A program made the position numbers and the translations under genes. Shown here piece by piece: positions 11,102 through 25,000 of a DNA stretch of 64,000 bases. The DNA comes from Stropharia rugosoannulata (Eukaryota > Basidiomycota > Agaricomycetes > Agaricales > Strophariaceae), in the NCBI GenBank assembly GCA_028532985.1, contig JANCIK010000002.1:1240001-1304000 (forward strand), given 5' to 3'. Positions within the stretch are counted from its first letter, which is position 1, and every line of letters begins with the position of its first letter. The notes beneath the pieces are model-generated. The model saw nothing but the letters and a program-made list of their open reading frames with translations, searched no databases and was not told the DNA's origin.

Positions 11102-12330
11102 ATGAGCGACTTAACGAGGCTTCCGATCGAGGTACTCGAGAGTATTGTTGATGTTCTAGCCGCCGAGTCCAAAAACACCCTAAAAGTACTTTCCTTAACG
11201 TCCAAGTTAATGGTTCCATTATGCCATAGGCTTCTATTCTCAACTTTTAACTATGAAAGCGGTCAGTTCCTCCGACTGTCTGCCTTACTTCAGCAACCCA
11301 CCGATATTTTCTCTTATGTGAACATTTTTGAATACGCTGTCGATATGGCCAAAACTACTGAACACGACTATGCCATAATGGAGGCCTTATATTCTCATTC
11401 TCACTCGTCTTCAAGGCTGCGGACAATTCACATCTATGCTACCGGCGGTTTTGACTGGACCTTGATGCACGAAAAAACCGACGTGCACTTTACACACCTC
11501 CTTCGACTGCCTACAGTGACCTCTCTTCATATGACGTCCATCTTCAACTTCCCAATGGCTGTTCTATCTCATTGCTCATACCTGAACGATCTCAACTTGA
11601 ACAATGTGACTCCCAGCACCTTGGACTCTAACATGGGCCTCGAAAAGCCTGCCCTTACAACACTGAGCATAGATGGCTCTTGTGGGCTACTTCTGCATGC
11701 CTGTATGCGCCCATTGGGGAGGTCGGAGGTCGGCCCTATTCTAGATTTCAGTGGCCTGCAGTACCTCTCGGTCACGCTTGAGACTCTAGGCGAGGAAGGA
11801 TACATGGTGGATCTAATGAACCTTCTCCACTGTCTTCGCCACCTTCGTTTACTTGGTACGTCTTTATCTGATGGTCTTCTACCCATTCTCACATCATCCT
11901 AGTTCATAGTCCCATATGCCTGATCGAGCTTGCTGCTACCTCAGCTTTGCGGACTATTGACTCTTTTGGCTGCGTAATAAGGGTGATGCGAGACGGATAT
12001 AATCCCTTGCGGGGATTAAATACTCTTCTAAACAGAATGGCACGAAACAATGTACTCAGGGAGCTATTCGTCACCATTACTGTTGATCAAGATGTGTCAA
12101 TTCGTACAGATTGCGATGACTGGTCGGACTTCGACATGGCCCTCGGAACCACCGGTGCATTTCCTGCGTTGGAATATGTTAATTTAGAGCTATGGTGGCA
12201 TTCGTATAATCGAGAGGATAACGAGGTAGATGCAATTCTAGGGAAGGTGTCTAGACTGCGATTTCCAAAGCTGGTAGAGAGTGCGACTACTCAATTTAAT
12301 TTCTCAGAGGTCCACAAACATTACGGATAG
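11102..12330 (+). CDS. F-box protein
   Basis: Two exons, 11102-11855 and 11903-12330, join in phase (GTACGT donor, CCTAG acceptor) to give 393 residues. The first in-frame ATG is 11102. Residues 4-45 form an F-box: LPIEVLESIVDVL, then helical residues and the LFSTFNY end typical of agaricomycete F-box proteins. The rest is Leu-rich with irregular beta/alpha repeats resembling degenerate leucine-rich repeats. Such proteins are substrate adaptors of SCF ubiquitin ligases and bind Skp1 through the F-box; the target is unknown. Agaricomycetes have large, fast-evolving families of these genes. Its stop lies only 112 bp from the stop of the convergent LysM gene. Confidence 0.8.
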
Positions 12331-12442
12331 TATGTACCATCGTTTTAAATACTCAGTTTATTCGGCGAATATTTACACGTCAGTTTACAATCGTATCAGT
12401 AGAATTCAATATTTTGCTAGAGCTTTTTATACCGCAAGTGCT

Positions 12443-15400
12443 TTAAGCTCCAGCAGCAACACACAAGTTCCAGCCAAGTTGGAGATCTATTATTTACATG
12501 ATTAATTCGACTGATGCAGCAATCGGGCGAAGATTTAAAACATACCGCAGTTAGCATCTAAGAATGGATTGAGAGTCATCAATTGAGCAACAGTTATTCC
12601 GGCATTGGACGCAATAGCAAAGCAGAAGTCACCGCTTGCTACGGTATGGATTGTGGCACAAGGGCTCGGTCCAGTTATGCAGTACGCCTGTAGAAAGTCA
12701 GCTTTGTTAATCGACAGCTATACACTGCATAGTAAAACGAACCTCGGAAAGGTCAATATCTGTATAGTTTTGTCATAAGAATTGTTCAATGAAATGTCGG
12801 TATGTACATACCGCAATTTATAGTGACCTCGGGATTCCATCGCAAGAAGTCCGCAATAGCAATGTTTGAGCTGTTAAAAAGTTAAGAGATTTAAGCACAC
12901 TAATTGTAACAGGTCGTACTTTGTTTCAATTGACGTGCACGAGTCACCTGAAATAACGGTGTGGTACGAGGTGCAGCTGTCATAGAATATTTATTAGCTG
13001 CATTATCAGACAGGAAATTGTTTTTCTTACTTGGTCCAAGTACCAGTCGCAATATTAGTTGGAACAGCGGACGTTGAGGAGGAAGTAGCACTAGTAGAGG
13101 TAGAAGTTGCTGAGGTACTTGAGCTAGAGGTGCTTGTAGCCATTGCGACGCAGTATGCCTTATAGGTAAATTAAATGAGTTGCGAATAAGCATACATATC
13201 TTGAAAGAAGTATCCCTCATAAGTTTGACTGACCTCTCCGAGCAGAATGTTTGTGCATCCCGCGTTGATCTCGGGGTTCCATTGCCTGAACTGTGCGTCC
13301 GTGATGTTGTTCTAGAATATCCTTTCTTTTAGTTATAAGCTTGTTATTGGAGAAACGACCATTACCTTGGACTCGACAAGTGGGCAAGTGTCGCCTGACA
13401 CCACGGTATAGTATGCTTCGCAGAACTGAGACCATCATTAGATTTTATATTTTCTCTGCAAATAAAATTAAAGGCTCACCGTCGTAATAGTACCAGAAGC
13501 AACATTAGTAGGAGCAGGAGGTATCGTTGGTCCAGTGCTCGGGGCCGACGTTGTTGTAGTTGAGTTGGCCATTGCAACACAATAGGCCTATAGTGACAGA
13601 TTCAGCTGGCACATCCACCATTTTTTACATTAGCGCGACTGCGACCTACCTCTCCAAGCAGGATGTTGGTGCACCCTGAGTTGATCTCGGGATTCCACAA
13701 TCGGAACTGGGCGTCAGTTATGTTGTTCTATCGTCATACGCTTAGATTTGACTCGTATTCAAGGGGAACTGAGAAAAGGTTATTCACCTTTGATTCTACG
13801 ATTGGGCAAGTGTCGCCAGAGACTACGGTGTAGTATGCTTCGCAGAACTATTTTGGAGAGTCAGATCTATAAATATGGATTGGGGTTGCTGTAGAGCGTA
13901 CTGTAGTTATTGTACCAGACGCTACATTCGTTGGAGCAGGCGGGAATGTCTGGGAAGTACCAGGAGCCGAAGTGGTAGAGCTAGGGTTAGCCATGGCAAC
14001 ACAATAGGCCTATAAGAGGTCAAATTAGCCAATTACACGGGGAATTAAGTATAATGGATATACTTCTCCGAGTAATATATTTGTGCACCCCGTATTTATC
14101 TCGGGATTCCACATCTTGAATTGGGCGTCGGTGATGTTATTCTGGATCATATCCATGAGTAATAGAACACAGGATATTTGACTAATTCTACATACCTTCG
14201 ACTCTACAGTGGCACATGTGTCGCCCGAAACCACTGTGTAGTACGACTCACAGAACTGTAAAGATACTTAGTTACGCAGCTAGATGGTATATCAATGTGC
14301 GATGACTGACTGTTGTTATAGTACCCGAGGCCACATTAGTCGGGGCAGGTGCGAAGGTCGCTGACGTGTTGTACACTAGCACGCATACCGACTCATCTGG
14401 AGTGAGCGTTGGGCAGTTGGCTGCCGCTCCAGGATTCCAAGCTTGGAATTGGGCCTCTGTTATCCCAAAGCTGAAATAGCACCGTCAATACTGCGGTCTC
14501 AAACACAGACGTATTCACTCACATAGTCTCCACATACGTGCAATTGTCGGTGCTGCTAACATTGTAATAGAAATCACAACCAAATTGTAAACTTCCGGGA
14601 GCAAGGTTTGTAGGAGTCTATTTGTATGAAGGAGGATGGGTACATCAGAACTTTTCAAGAATAGTCCATACTTACTGGAGCGGGGAAAACGCTAGGATAA
14701 GAAACAGTTTCCGTACTTGTTATCGGAGTCGGTAGTGCACTGCTGAAAAATGTAACTGAGGTTGCGTTAGCTGTAATTATTGGAACTGCCCCTGTCGCAG
14801 TTAAAGGGGGGAATGGTGCAACTTCCAAAAGTTAGTCAAAACGTCAGCATGTAGGACGGTGAGATGGATTCATGCTAACCGCAGTAGTAGTAGCTAGTAA
14901 GAAAAATCATCAGTTAGGGGGTGACGTGGTTATCGTGAAGATTGAATATTTAGTCCTACTCACTCAGCCCACAAGTTGGTACAGTTTGCATTGACCTATG
15001 TGCACATCAAAGGAATGGATGATAGTGATAGACACGTTACATTCAAACAACAATTGAACAAAAAACTGGGGAAGAAATTACCTCGGGGTTGAGGGTTAAG
15101 AAGTCATCCAACGTAATAGTATCTTTCATAACATGGTGAGTCACGTCTGTTCAGTTAATGACGCTGAGGGTATTCACGTACTGTTCAATACAACTTGAAT
15201 ACAAAAGTTATTGGGCTGTACAAGGTACCATGCGCCACATGCGTCTGTGGTTCCCGGAGCCGTCTGGCCCGGCGGCGGACTATATAAACAAATAGTAATA
15301 AGTAAAGGGAGTTAAGCGCCGGCACTGACTCGGCAATCAGAAGCGCTCGCCGCTTACGCTGTCGCGGTTATCGTTGCACTGGGTTTGGACACATCGCTTG

Positions 15401-17607
15401 GTGCATCTCCCAGGTCAGGGAAGCCGCCATGAGGGCTATTGATGTATCAGAATGGTCACAAAGTTACCGGTGAATAACTCTAACTACACACCTGATGCAT
15501 ATTTTCGACCCGACATGATTGGCTATATTCGAGCATCCACTCCCTAAGTCAGGATTAAAGCTTGAGTAAAAGTGAAGTTGTTAGATGGGAACATATGGCA
15601 CACAAGCAAAAGTTGATTCATACCTCAATAATTGCGTGAAGGTGATATTGTTCGATCCGTTTAGCCCCTGCGAGTTCACAGCCGAGACAACATCATTGCA
15701 GGTCTGGTTCGCTTGGACGGTGAAAAGAGTGCACGCCTGCCAAATAGATGCTTAATTCAAACGTAGATATATAAAATATGCTTGTGATACATACCTCGGG
15801 GAGGCAGAGTGACAACCCTGCGCCAAATCCAGTCGTGCAATTCAAAGTCGACAACGTCGGATTGTTGATCAAAACATCCACAGGCGTGACGGAGAACTGA
15901 GCTGCTACTGATTCGCAAGTGTTGTTAGTCCCTGTGGTTGTAATATTTCTTCCAGTAAGATAGCATGCAGGAGAGAATGTCATATTCGAAGACGAGACGA
16001 TAGTAGCAGGGCCAATAGTTGCTGCGGGCGCACTTGCAGCTGCGGTTGCGTTGAATGAATTGAATGAGCTAGGAAAGGCAACAAGTTTGACCTCCAAACA
16101 AAGTAATAAATGGGACGAGAAGGACTTACGATCCACATGTTCCGAGGGCTGTTTGCAGTGTAGAGAAGAGAAATGGAGAAAACGTTAACGGGTTTTCGAC
16201 AGAAACTTGAAGAGTTCCCAGGACACAAGATGTGCAGAGCTCGTTATGGGGATACCCAAGTACGCCGGATGAGGTCGTATAAGTAGGCAGCACCGAGTTG
16301 CAGAAAGATCCTGTTGATCTGTTTTCTTCTCAGCGCATCACCCTTTGTTTAAATAGTAACTACTGTGAGTTATTTGCACATTTATTCCCACATCCCCCCC
16401 CCTCTCACAACGACATGAAATTTTATTTTATTATGATTATAACTTATGTACAGTATTTAAACATAATGGTATACATCTTTCTGATTTATCCAAACTGTTA
16501 TACTCATAGAAATGGGCCAGAAACGGTCACATTTTCTTAAATTCAGTGCCATCATTTAAATTTCCCACGAGTGTTCCCCCCCCTCACTCGACTGTTCCCC
16601 CCTCTCACTCAAAGTGTCAAACCTTATAACGCCAATTCAATATGGGTAACATTACTAATACATGTTGAATATGCTATTAACAAGATTATATCATCAGCAA
16701 GACCTTTAGAATAGAGAAAAAGATTGATTTTATAAAGTAGTGAAATTGTGATTGCATCATTGGTACATGAGATAAATAAAATATACAATTTATACTCCAT
16801 AAAATGGAAGCTCTGTATATTACCTTCAATTAGAGGGCTTTACAGGTGGAATCAGAGATTAAAGTGTTTTGAGAGGGAGGGGGCGCACTCCGATCAGGAG
16901 AAGGGGGGACGTGGGAATAAATGTGCAAATAACTCACCATACACGAGTCTATCAGGCACTGACGTTCATAAGGTCCCGAAATCGTGTCAATTGCAACTGT
17001 AGCTAATAAGAATGTGTTAACTCTCAAATATAAAACAGAGACTCAAACAGATCGCTTACGAGCGTAGGTTATGTTGTTTGGTCCAGGAAACACATAATCT
17101 CCGCATGCAGACACCATGTTTGAGCGATAGCTCTGGAGTGAAGATGTACATGCGCTATTGCAGACACTCTGAAGAACAGACGAGTTGAAAAATGGATTGG
17201 ATCTGCATAAGAATGTTCAATATTGTATATATCTTTACCGAAGGATTAACATACCCCATAAGCTGAATTGAAGGGTCACATTCAACGCTGGCACTCAGTG
17301 CACTGACACATGCACTCGGAGGAGCTGGAGATGTGGGTAGACTTCCGGCAGGATAAATAACAAAACTCGTTGCGGCTGTAGCCAAAGCGGTAGGTGAAGC
17401 AGTTGTTTGCGAAGTACTAGTAGAGCTAACAAATGTAGCTGAAGTCGATGATAACGCGGCGAGCTGGTCTAACATTTGCGACTGATGGAGCCTCTGATGC
17501 GCAATACCTGCATTGTGCAGTTTCTGAGCAAACGATTTCTCGTTTACTCCTGCCACCAGCGCTGGCAGCAGGCAGAAGCAATGGTAGATAACGAAGAGAG
17601 CCCTCAT
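12443..17607 (-). CDS. Secreted protein with nine LysM-like modules
   Basis: I assembled 29 exons on the minus strand, all in phase, coding 978 residues from ATG 17607 to TAA 12443-12445. The start gives a signal peptide (MRALFVIYHCFCLLPALVAG). Next comes a roughly 240-residue Cys-containing secreted N-terminal region, then nine LysM-like modules. The first two are degenerate. Modules 5-7 are near copies with YYTVVSGDTC, NNITDAQF and WNPEI, ending GEAYCVAM. Thr/Ser/Pro linkers join the modules. LysM binds chitin or related N-acetylglucosamine glycans, so the product probably coats or sequesters chitin outside the cell. There is no catalytic domain. Exons of 11 nt (14880-14890) and 17 nt (12743-12759) are included. 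The gene lies head to head with a giant chitinase gene. Exon joins are manual and transcript support would firm them up. Confidence 0.85.
13425..14255 (-). repeat. Tandemly duplicated LysM genomic units
   Basis: LysM modules 5, 6 and 7 are encoded by tandem genomic units with the same exon pattern (60, 78 and 108 nt) and the same intron phases. Module starts lie at 14255, 13847 and 13425, so the units are 408 and 422 bp long. Exon sequences are very similar while introns have diverged more. The third unit keeps its 60 and 78 nt exons (13366-13425, 13234-13311) but its linker exon is replaced by a Ser/Thr-rich one. Confidence 0.85.
16363..16939. mobile_element. MITE-like inverted-repeat element inside a LysM gene intron
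   Basis: A 577 bp AT-rich segment is bounded by inverted repeats. The sequence starting gtgagttatttgcac at 16365 is matched in reverse complement ending at 16937, perfect over 27 bp and then continuing as C-rich tracts. TA dinucleotides flank both ends (16361-16362 and 16940-16941), consistent with a TA target duplication of a mariner-type element. It has no long coding frame. It sits within the intron between LysM exons 3 and 4 (16319-16944), so the reading frame is unaffected. The exact borders rest on the TA interpretation. Confidence 0.65.
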
Positions 17608-19019
17608 GGCCGCACTTTTTGAGCCTGAAGTTAGAGATTTCCCCTGGTCATTAAAGGGCATAGAACTCATTATCAGAACGGTGTTCATGACATAGAGAAC
17701 TCACAGATGGTTCTCGTTTGTACTGGCTTATCATCTAGCATCTGAAAGTGAAGGTAGTACTTAATATAACGGGCATATCTGGTCTCCCGGAGAATACCTT
17801 GCGCCATTATTGCAAAGATGTTTCTTGATGGTATCACATGTACATCCTCCTGTACGTTACTAAAAAGTTCTACATGGCATCTCCCTTCTCTGTTTCGCCG
17901 CTTCTACCGGTCTTGACAGTCTATAGTGGGAATACAAAGGCGTGAGTTCATGGGTTGAAATTTCAGTCAATGAAGAAACTGTCAAACTGCGGCCCGTTTC
18001 AAGAGTAAGAAGGTAAGTAGCGCATGTATCTCATGCATCCGAAAGGCTACAATATGTAACTGTATGTAACTAACGTCAGCATATCTAATAATATCCGTCC
18101 GAAAGGAAAGGAGAATTGTCCAGGCTCTGCTTCACCATAACAATAGCCATGCACATATATTTAAATTCCCGTCATGAGTTTATATACTTCGCTAAACACG
18201 TGTGACTCTCGGGGCAATATATGATCTTAAATGCGATTCTGGGCCATGCAGTTTCATGGAAGTGGTAATGACCTGGAAGATAATTTCCGTATTTCCGAAA
18301 CAGAACACATAGGTTTTTTTTGACTCCGAGATTACAGTAAGAAAGAAGTTCAAGCAGATGAAGAATCCGCTCTCAGCGGTGAATACTTACTAAACACCCA
18401 TGGGCAGAGATCAAGACAACTAACTGCAGGATAATCAGAAATTCTTCCTTTGCGATGTTACGAGACGGTGTTTTACCTCTGACATGAGAACGTAGAGTCA
18501 TGTAGACACATACTTGTTAGCTAACGTCATACAGTTTCTATGAAACGGAAAAGAGGAAGAAAAACAGAATTTGATGCACCCGTCCATTGCCAGCACATAT
18601 ATCACGGTGAAGGCCTTATCAAAGTCTATTTTTGGAACGGGCGCTTCTAAGGGACTTGAAAGTAATAATAACCCAATTGCATTTCTCCGCTCGGTTAATT
18701 ATCAGACGCCGCTTATCTATAGGCATATGATCACAGCCAGCGGGCTACGGCTCCGTTGTATACTGCCTGGGATCAGATTTTTTTGAATCCATGTGGCCGT
18801 ATACCACAATTTACATATCTTCTGACCTGCGCACTTAATCAGCGCGTTATCATTACGAACCGAGTGAGGTAAAAAGAGACTCTTGGAAAGATTCTTGGAG
18901 TCTTACCGGAACGCGCAAGCTTCAAAACTGCGATGGGTCACCTGAGCAATGTTTCCAAACAGCATTACGGTGCATCAAATAAATACCTACGGCTCTCTTC
19001 GATTGGTGTCCGTAGAGAA
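17608..19019. promoter_or_regulatory. Shared divergent promoter region of LysM and chitinase genes
   Basis: The 1,412 bp between the two start codons is free of convincing coding frames and must contain both promoters. A shared region of this kind allows co-regulation. No specific operator is claimed. Confidence 0.5.
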
Positions 19020-22000
19020 ATGCCGCCTTTACAGTTATTTCGGACACCCCGTCAAGGTGTTCTGCTACTCTGTATAAGCCTTATTGGACTGTTTTCAAAG
19101 TCGATTCTCGTACACGCTCAAGCTACCAATGCCACTAATTTACCCTTGGGTTCTTGTACAGCCGACATCCCTTGCTCCAATCAAGCCTGCTGCAACAGCG
19201 AGACTGGGTTCTGCGGGTAAGTTATAAATTAACCAATTTAACGATGATCTCCTTGGCTAATGTACTCAGTTTTGGCGACTCATTTTGTAAGCCTATTGCT
19301 GAAGGCGGGGTGAGTTTTTTATTTCCTGGTTACTAATACTTTGCTTCGCTCTGAACTTGAAATCAACATTAGCCGTGCACCAGTAACTGCGGAGCGTTGG
19401 CCGAGTGTGGCCCAGATGCTGCTCCAGCAAATTTTACGGTAAGTCACCATTGTTTTCTCGTAGAAATTCCTATTGAAGAGACGCCTTTAAACCAGTGTCC
19501 ATTGGTATACCTTTATTTTATGTGCTCATTTGCAACCGTGTACTGAAAGCGTACATAGAATGTGTGTTGCAGCCAGGTGCGCTTACTATATTCAAGAATC
19601 ATTCTCATGAATACGAGTATTTATTCAACTGACAGTTCGGGTTTTGCGGTACTACGGATGAGTTTTGCGGGACCGGCTGCCTGTCAAACTGCGGAGGTCC
19701 TCCTCTCCCATCATGTGGTAATGTCATCTTGATGTTATTAATAGACAATCTATTCATAGACTACTATTGTAGGTGCTGATCAGCAAAGTGCAACGGCTCG
19801 CCGTATAGGATATTATGAAGGATGGGCTCCTACTAGGTGTGTTTAGATGTGTTCACTTATCATACTTAAATGTTTAACAATTATTTCTTGAAGATCCTGC
19901 ATGTCGTTTACTCCAGAACAAATTCCGGCATCTAGTCTCACTCATGTTAACTTTGCTTTCGCTCTCATAAGCAGCAGCTTTGAAGTCGTTCCGATGAACT
20001 CCGGTGACGAGGATCTCTGGTCTAGAACAACCAATCTAAAAGGGAGCGCTCCTGCATTGAAGGTTTACCTGTCCATTGGTGGCTGGTCCTTTAATGTAAG
20101 TCAAATTCTCTGTCTACATAAAGCAACCCCAATTCATCTTGAATGCAATATATAGGACCCTCCAACTCAAAATATATTTTCGGATCTTGTTGCATCTTCT
20201 GCAAACACACAGACATTCATAGCCTCAATTCTACGTGTTTTAGAAACATATGGATTTGATGGAATAGATGTTGACTGGGAGGTTTGTAATGACTCGCGTT
20301 ATTAAAGCTCTCTCGCTCAAGATACACAATCCTACCAGTATCCAGGTGCATTTGACCGTGGTGGAGTTCCAGCGGATACGGAAAACTATGTCAGCTTTAT
20401 GAAGGCCGTGAAAGTAGGTTTCCCGTTTTCCGTCCCCAACAGTCTTTACTCACTATATTCAGGAAGCCTTTTCTCCTTTTGCATACGGACTAACATTGTA
20501 AGTCCGATGTTTCTCTTTTGCAACTGACCTCTGTTTCAAACATCACGGAATAGCACTGCTCCGTCCTCCTACTGGTATTTGCAACACTTTGACCTTCCTG
20601 GTCTGCTTTTATACGCAGATTGGGTAAATGTAATGTGAGTGTTCATTACTCTCAGTACCACAAAATGATATATTTACAACTCATCAAGGACATATGATTT
20701 GCATGGTGTGTTTGAACTTTGAACTGCGAAATGTTAAGCGCCCGTTATTGATGTACACGTGATTCACTTTGTCAGGCACGTGGGACGGGGTTGATGTACG
20801 TGCGTCGTGCCTTGTCCAGATACTTGACATTACTGATTCAATACTGATTGTCCACCTCAACACAGCCATTCATAGGGTAGGGGCTACACATCCACATTTC
20901 TCTGAAGTGTACTGATCCCCTCGTTTTCTCTCCGTCTCAGATATGTCTTAGGAGCGCATACCAACTGTAAGCGCTTTAGTCTTCAAACATGTAGATCATA
21001 TGTGAATGGCCCGGAATCACACCCTAGTAACGGAGATTGATGAGGCCTTCCAATTGTTTTGGAGAGTGGGCGTTGACCCGTCACAAATGGTATACATCAC
21101 ATTTTTTGCTGCGTGTGGCAGGCTAATATCCAGTATCCAGGTGATGGGAATGGGATTTTATGGTCGCTCATTTACATTGGCAGACCCAAGCTGCTTTGAA
21201 CCACCCTGTCCATGGGTATCTGGGGGGAATGGTGAGCTCTCGCCTACATAAGTCGAATACACATCTCACACTTGCACTTCGGTTGACAGCGGGTCCCTGC
21301 AGTGCCAACTCCGGGACCCTGATGTTTTCAGAAATAGAAACCGTGTTACAAAGCTCCTCGGTTCAAGAGATATTTGACGAAGTTGCTGCCGTCAAGTACA
21401 TAATTTGGGACTCGTAAATTATTTCTTCATGGTTAGCAATAAACTTCAATCAGGCTCATTTTTTCCAGGAACCAGTGGGTCAGTTACGACGACGCGGACT
21501 CATTTGCTTTGAAGATGAACTAGTGCGTCTTGACTTTGGCCGTCTTGGCCGCATATATTTATGAAGTTTCTAGTGCAAATGATCACTGTATTGGCGGAAC
21601 GATGATCTGGTCCGTTGACCAAGACGATACGGGGTATACAGCACTAAACGATCTCTATCCCGGACTCACTGCACTGGCACCAGGCGAGGTAGACACCGGT
21701 GATGAATGTGTTGTTTCGCCGTGTGGTTCACTATCTTGTGGCCTTGGACAAGTGTACGTCTAATCCACGCAGTTTAGTGGCCTCGTTTTGACCTTGCCGT
21801 ACGTTTTCTACAGAGCAATAGCTACTGTGTGGGCAAATCCAGCACTTCCTGGTTCGTTATGCGACATCAATGACCCTGCCTTACTGTGCTGTCCTGCGTC
21901 AAATGCACCGACTTCTTGTCAATGGAGTAGCGGCAGTGACATAATCTGCAATCCATCTTGCGACGCAAATCAAGCTGTACTGGCTCTAGACCCTGTAGGG

Positions 22001-25000
22001 GGAGCGTATCCGTCCCAGTGTTTGGTAGGAGAGCAAGCTCTGTGTTGTGATACCAATATGGAGCTCCCAACCTTTGACTGTACATTTTTTGGTACGCCCT
22101 CATTCTGTTGATCCTGTATTTGATATGACGGAAATCGTGCAGAATGTACGTCGTCTCCGACATGTCCTGTCGGTCCCAACAGCCCGGGCAACCTCATCAC
22201 TGTGGGCATTCGAGGTCAAGGCTCGCCTCAGCTCACCGACTGTTTCGCCGACAATGATGCCGACCTTGAAGCACAGTGTCCACAAACTTGCCCTGTCGGT
22301 CAAGTTAAGCCTTTTTGCTGCTCGGATCCTCGTAAGATAGCATCTTGTTTCATTTTATCCCTTATGTCTTACACACACGCGACACGTATAGTCCCTTATG
22401 AAAATTGCCGCTGGGTTGGCACGCCGCCACTGTGTAAGTCTTTACGTTAATCCCTGACACGATAAAATGCTTATTTTCTATCCTACACCAAGGTCTTGAT
22501 AGTGCGTGTGCGGTCGGTCAGGTGCAAGTATGTAAGTGGCAAAGATGCGCAACGACAAACCTTGGACATATCTAATATAACGGGTCTAAATTAGTGAAAG
22601 ACCCACAAGGAGACGGCGACTCCCCTTGTTTCGGTGGAGCAAATAGAGCATATTGCTGCGATCCTGCTGGTGAGTAGTTAACAACAAGGCCATCAACATA
22701 TCCATCTTACAATGCCTTGAGGTGCCAACTTTATTCCGGTCCCTTTCGACGATATATTCCCCTCAAATGTACCATTGGGTGCGGAGACATTCACCGTGGA
22801 TATTGACCAGGATATGGGTTCTTCCCAATCAGGATCAGCCGAAGCCGTTGATGTTGACGACCCCGAAGAGGTGGATGAGCCAACAGGTAAGTGCTTGTTC
22901 TGATTCCACATCACGTATGGCTTCATTGACCCTTCAACCTTATAAAGAGGAATTTGAAGCATTTGGAGAAGTTTTCATTGATAGTCCAAATCCCGCTTCT
23001 GTATCATCTTTGGCCATTGAAACAAACTGGGTTGTTGTGGGGTGCGACGCAAAAACTGACCAGCCACAGCAGGTACGTATTGGTTTATGATCAGAAAGAC
23101 ATAAACATCCTGAAGTTGAACATCACTTGTGAAGCTTCTTGCATACTGCTCAAAATCAATGGACGATTCATCGGCCGGATGTAGTCATGTCTTCATAGGA
23201 CAGGCAGAGCATACCATAGTCAAAATGCCACCACGCTGTGGCAAGGGTCCTTATGCCCGTATTGATAGCTTGGAAGTTCACCCCAACCAAAATGCTCTTC
23301 CTCAGCGACATGCCTCAGTCAAACCAGCATCAGAGGCCGTTTATTCACTGCGCATTGACTATAACTTTTTGGCAATTGTACGTATTTTACATTACTCTGC
23401 TCATTTTTAACATTTACGCATCGTCACAGCCTGAGTCCAATGGGCCCGTGTATATGCGTGTAAGAATTTCTCGTAGCGAATCTCAGGATTTAAAATATGT
23501 ATGTTGACAAGCCATGGGAAGGTCGATGCGTCAGATCTGCCCGACTATTGGTCAGTGTTCTAATATTTATATTGGGACATTTTGCTTATCTTTTCTACAG
23601 GGATACTGTTGTTGACTCTCCTCCCGAAAGGCGAGAATGGCTCCAGAAGCGTGGCCTATGGAAAGAGAAAACTCACACGAAACGCTGGTGGGGAGCATTC
23701 GGCGACTGGCTTAACAAGCTCAACACGGTCACGGCTGAATCAGCGACGAGTCGGGAGTTTATATGGTCGGATACCTATACCATTTTCTCGCAGAGCGAAT
23801 CATGTGAAGGTGAAGCCATTGATTTCTTCGCATAGATGCCTACTCATGCAAATATAGGACCACCTGCTTTTGAAAGTAGTATGGACATCTCGGTATCTGG
23901 GAGCGCTCGTAAGTACCTCATCATCGTGGTAATATTAACATAGGCTCATAGGGCCTTTGCTTAGAGTTCCGTGCCCGGTATGGCTTTTATCTTCAAGGTC
24001 AAATCGTTCCTCCCAGCGTACAAGCTGCATATTTGTACTTCTGTAAGCTTTTTGTTTGTTTTAGGGGCGGAAAATCCTAATTCTATTCAGCATCCGACGC
24101 CAATGCCTTGGCCAAGTTCACGGTCACAGGAACAGCTTCAGTATCTTACGATTCGTCCATGGTGCAACTTGCTTCGTTTGGGTTCCCTGGTAAGCAGCGT
24201 GATTTTTAAGTTCCACAGTCTCGGGTTGTCAATGACTGTGTACAATGTCAGGTCTGTATTATCCCGGCATATTAACGTGAGTCATCTGAGACATCAATGG
24301 AACTATTGAGCCTTTCTTATCCTTCTTCCTTAGTATTGGACCATCACTCGTATTGGAGGGCTATATAACAGGACATCTAGCAATCGGAGGGTCAGTGGTA
24401 AATTTTACGAGCCCAATATATGGCTGACAAATATGTACAGGGTCTTTGAAGCCTCACTTTCTTATGAGTTCCCTAGCGTAAGTATTCATTCAGTTCTGTA
24501 TGTTTGATACTTATAATTGCCTCTGTAGGTGAACTTTGTACTCGGGCAGAGCAGCTCGGATCAACCTCCAAGCACACTGAACCCCAGCGCTGTAGGGCCT
24601 CCGTTCACTCAACCAGTTCCGGAAATAAACTGGCAGGTTGACCTGCAAGGAGACTTATCGGTTCACATTGTGCCTCAAGTGCAAATGGGAGTCAGTATCC
24701 TAGGAGGTGCCTTAGTAGATGCCCAGGTTAGTTTTGAGAGAATGCGTTGTAAAAACGCCAGAATTTACTCACGACGGTCATTTATTAGGCATTCATACGT
24801 GCTGGTGCGGGACTTATGATACGACTCCGATAAAGATTGACTAAATATCTTGCACAGATCTTGGAGCGGGACTCAGTATTACTGGGTCTATATCCAATCT
24901 AGACCAGCCAAATATCTGTATCAATCCCTTCTTCTTCGTTGAGCTGTGGGGACAATTTTCAGTAGCATTTATCTAAATTGAACTGATATTTATCTACACA

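Noticed and set aside
13141..14260. Regularly spaced repeats resembling an array
   Set aside because: They are coding LysM modules with introns in a eukaryotic gene, not a CRISPR array.
16298..17002. Two plus-strand frames in the LysM region (16298-16540 and 16748-17002)
   Set aside because: They lie largely in the inverted-repeat element and in antisense to LysM exons. They show no protein-like features.
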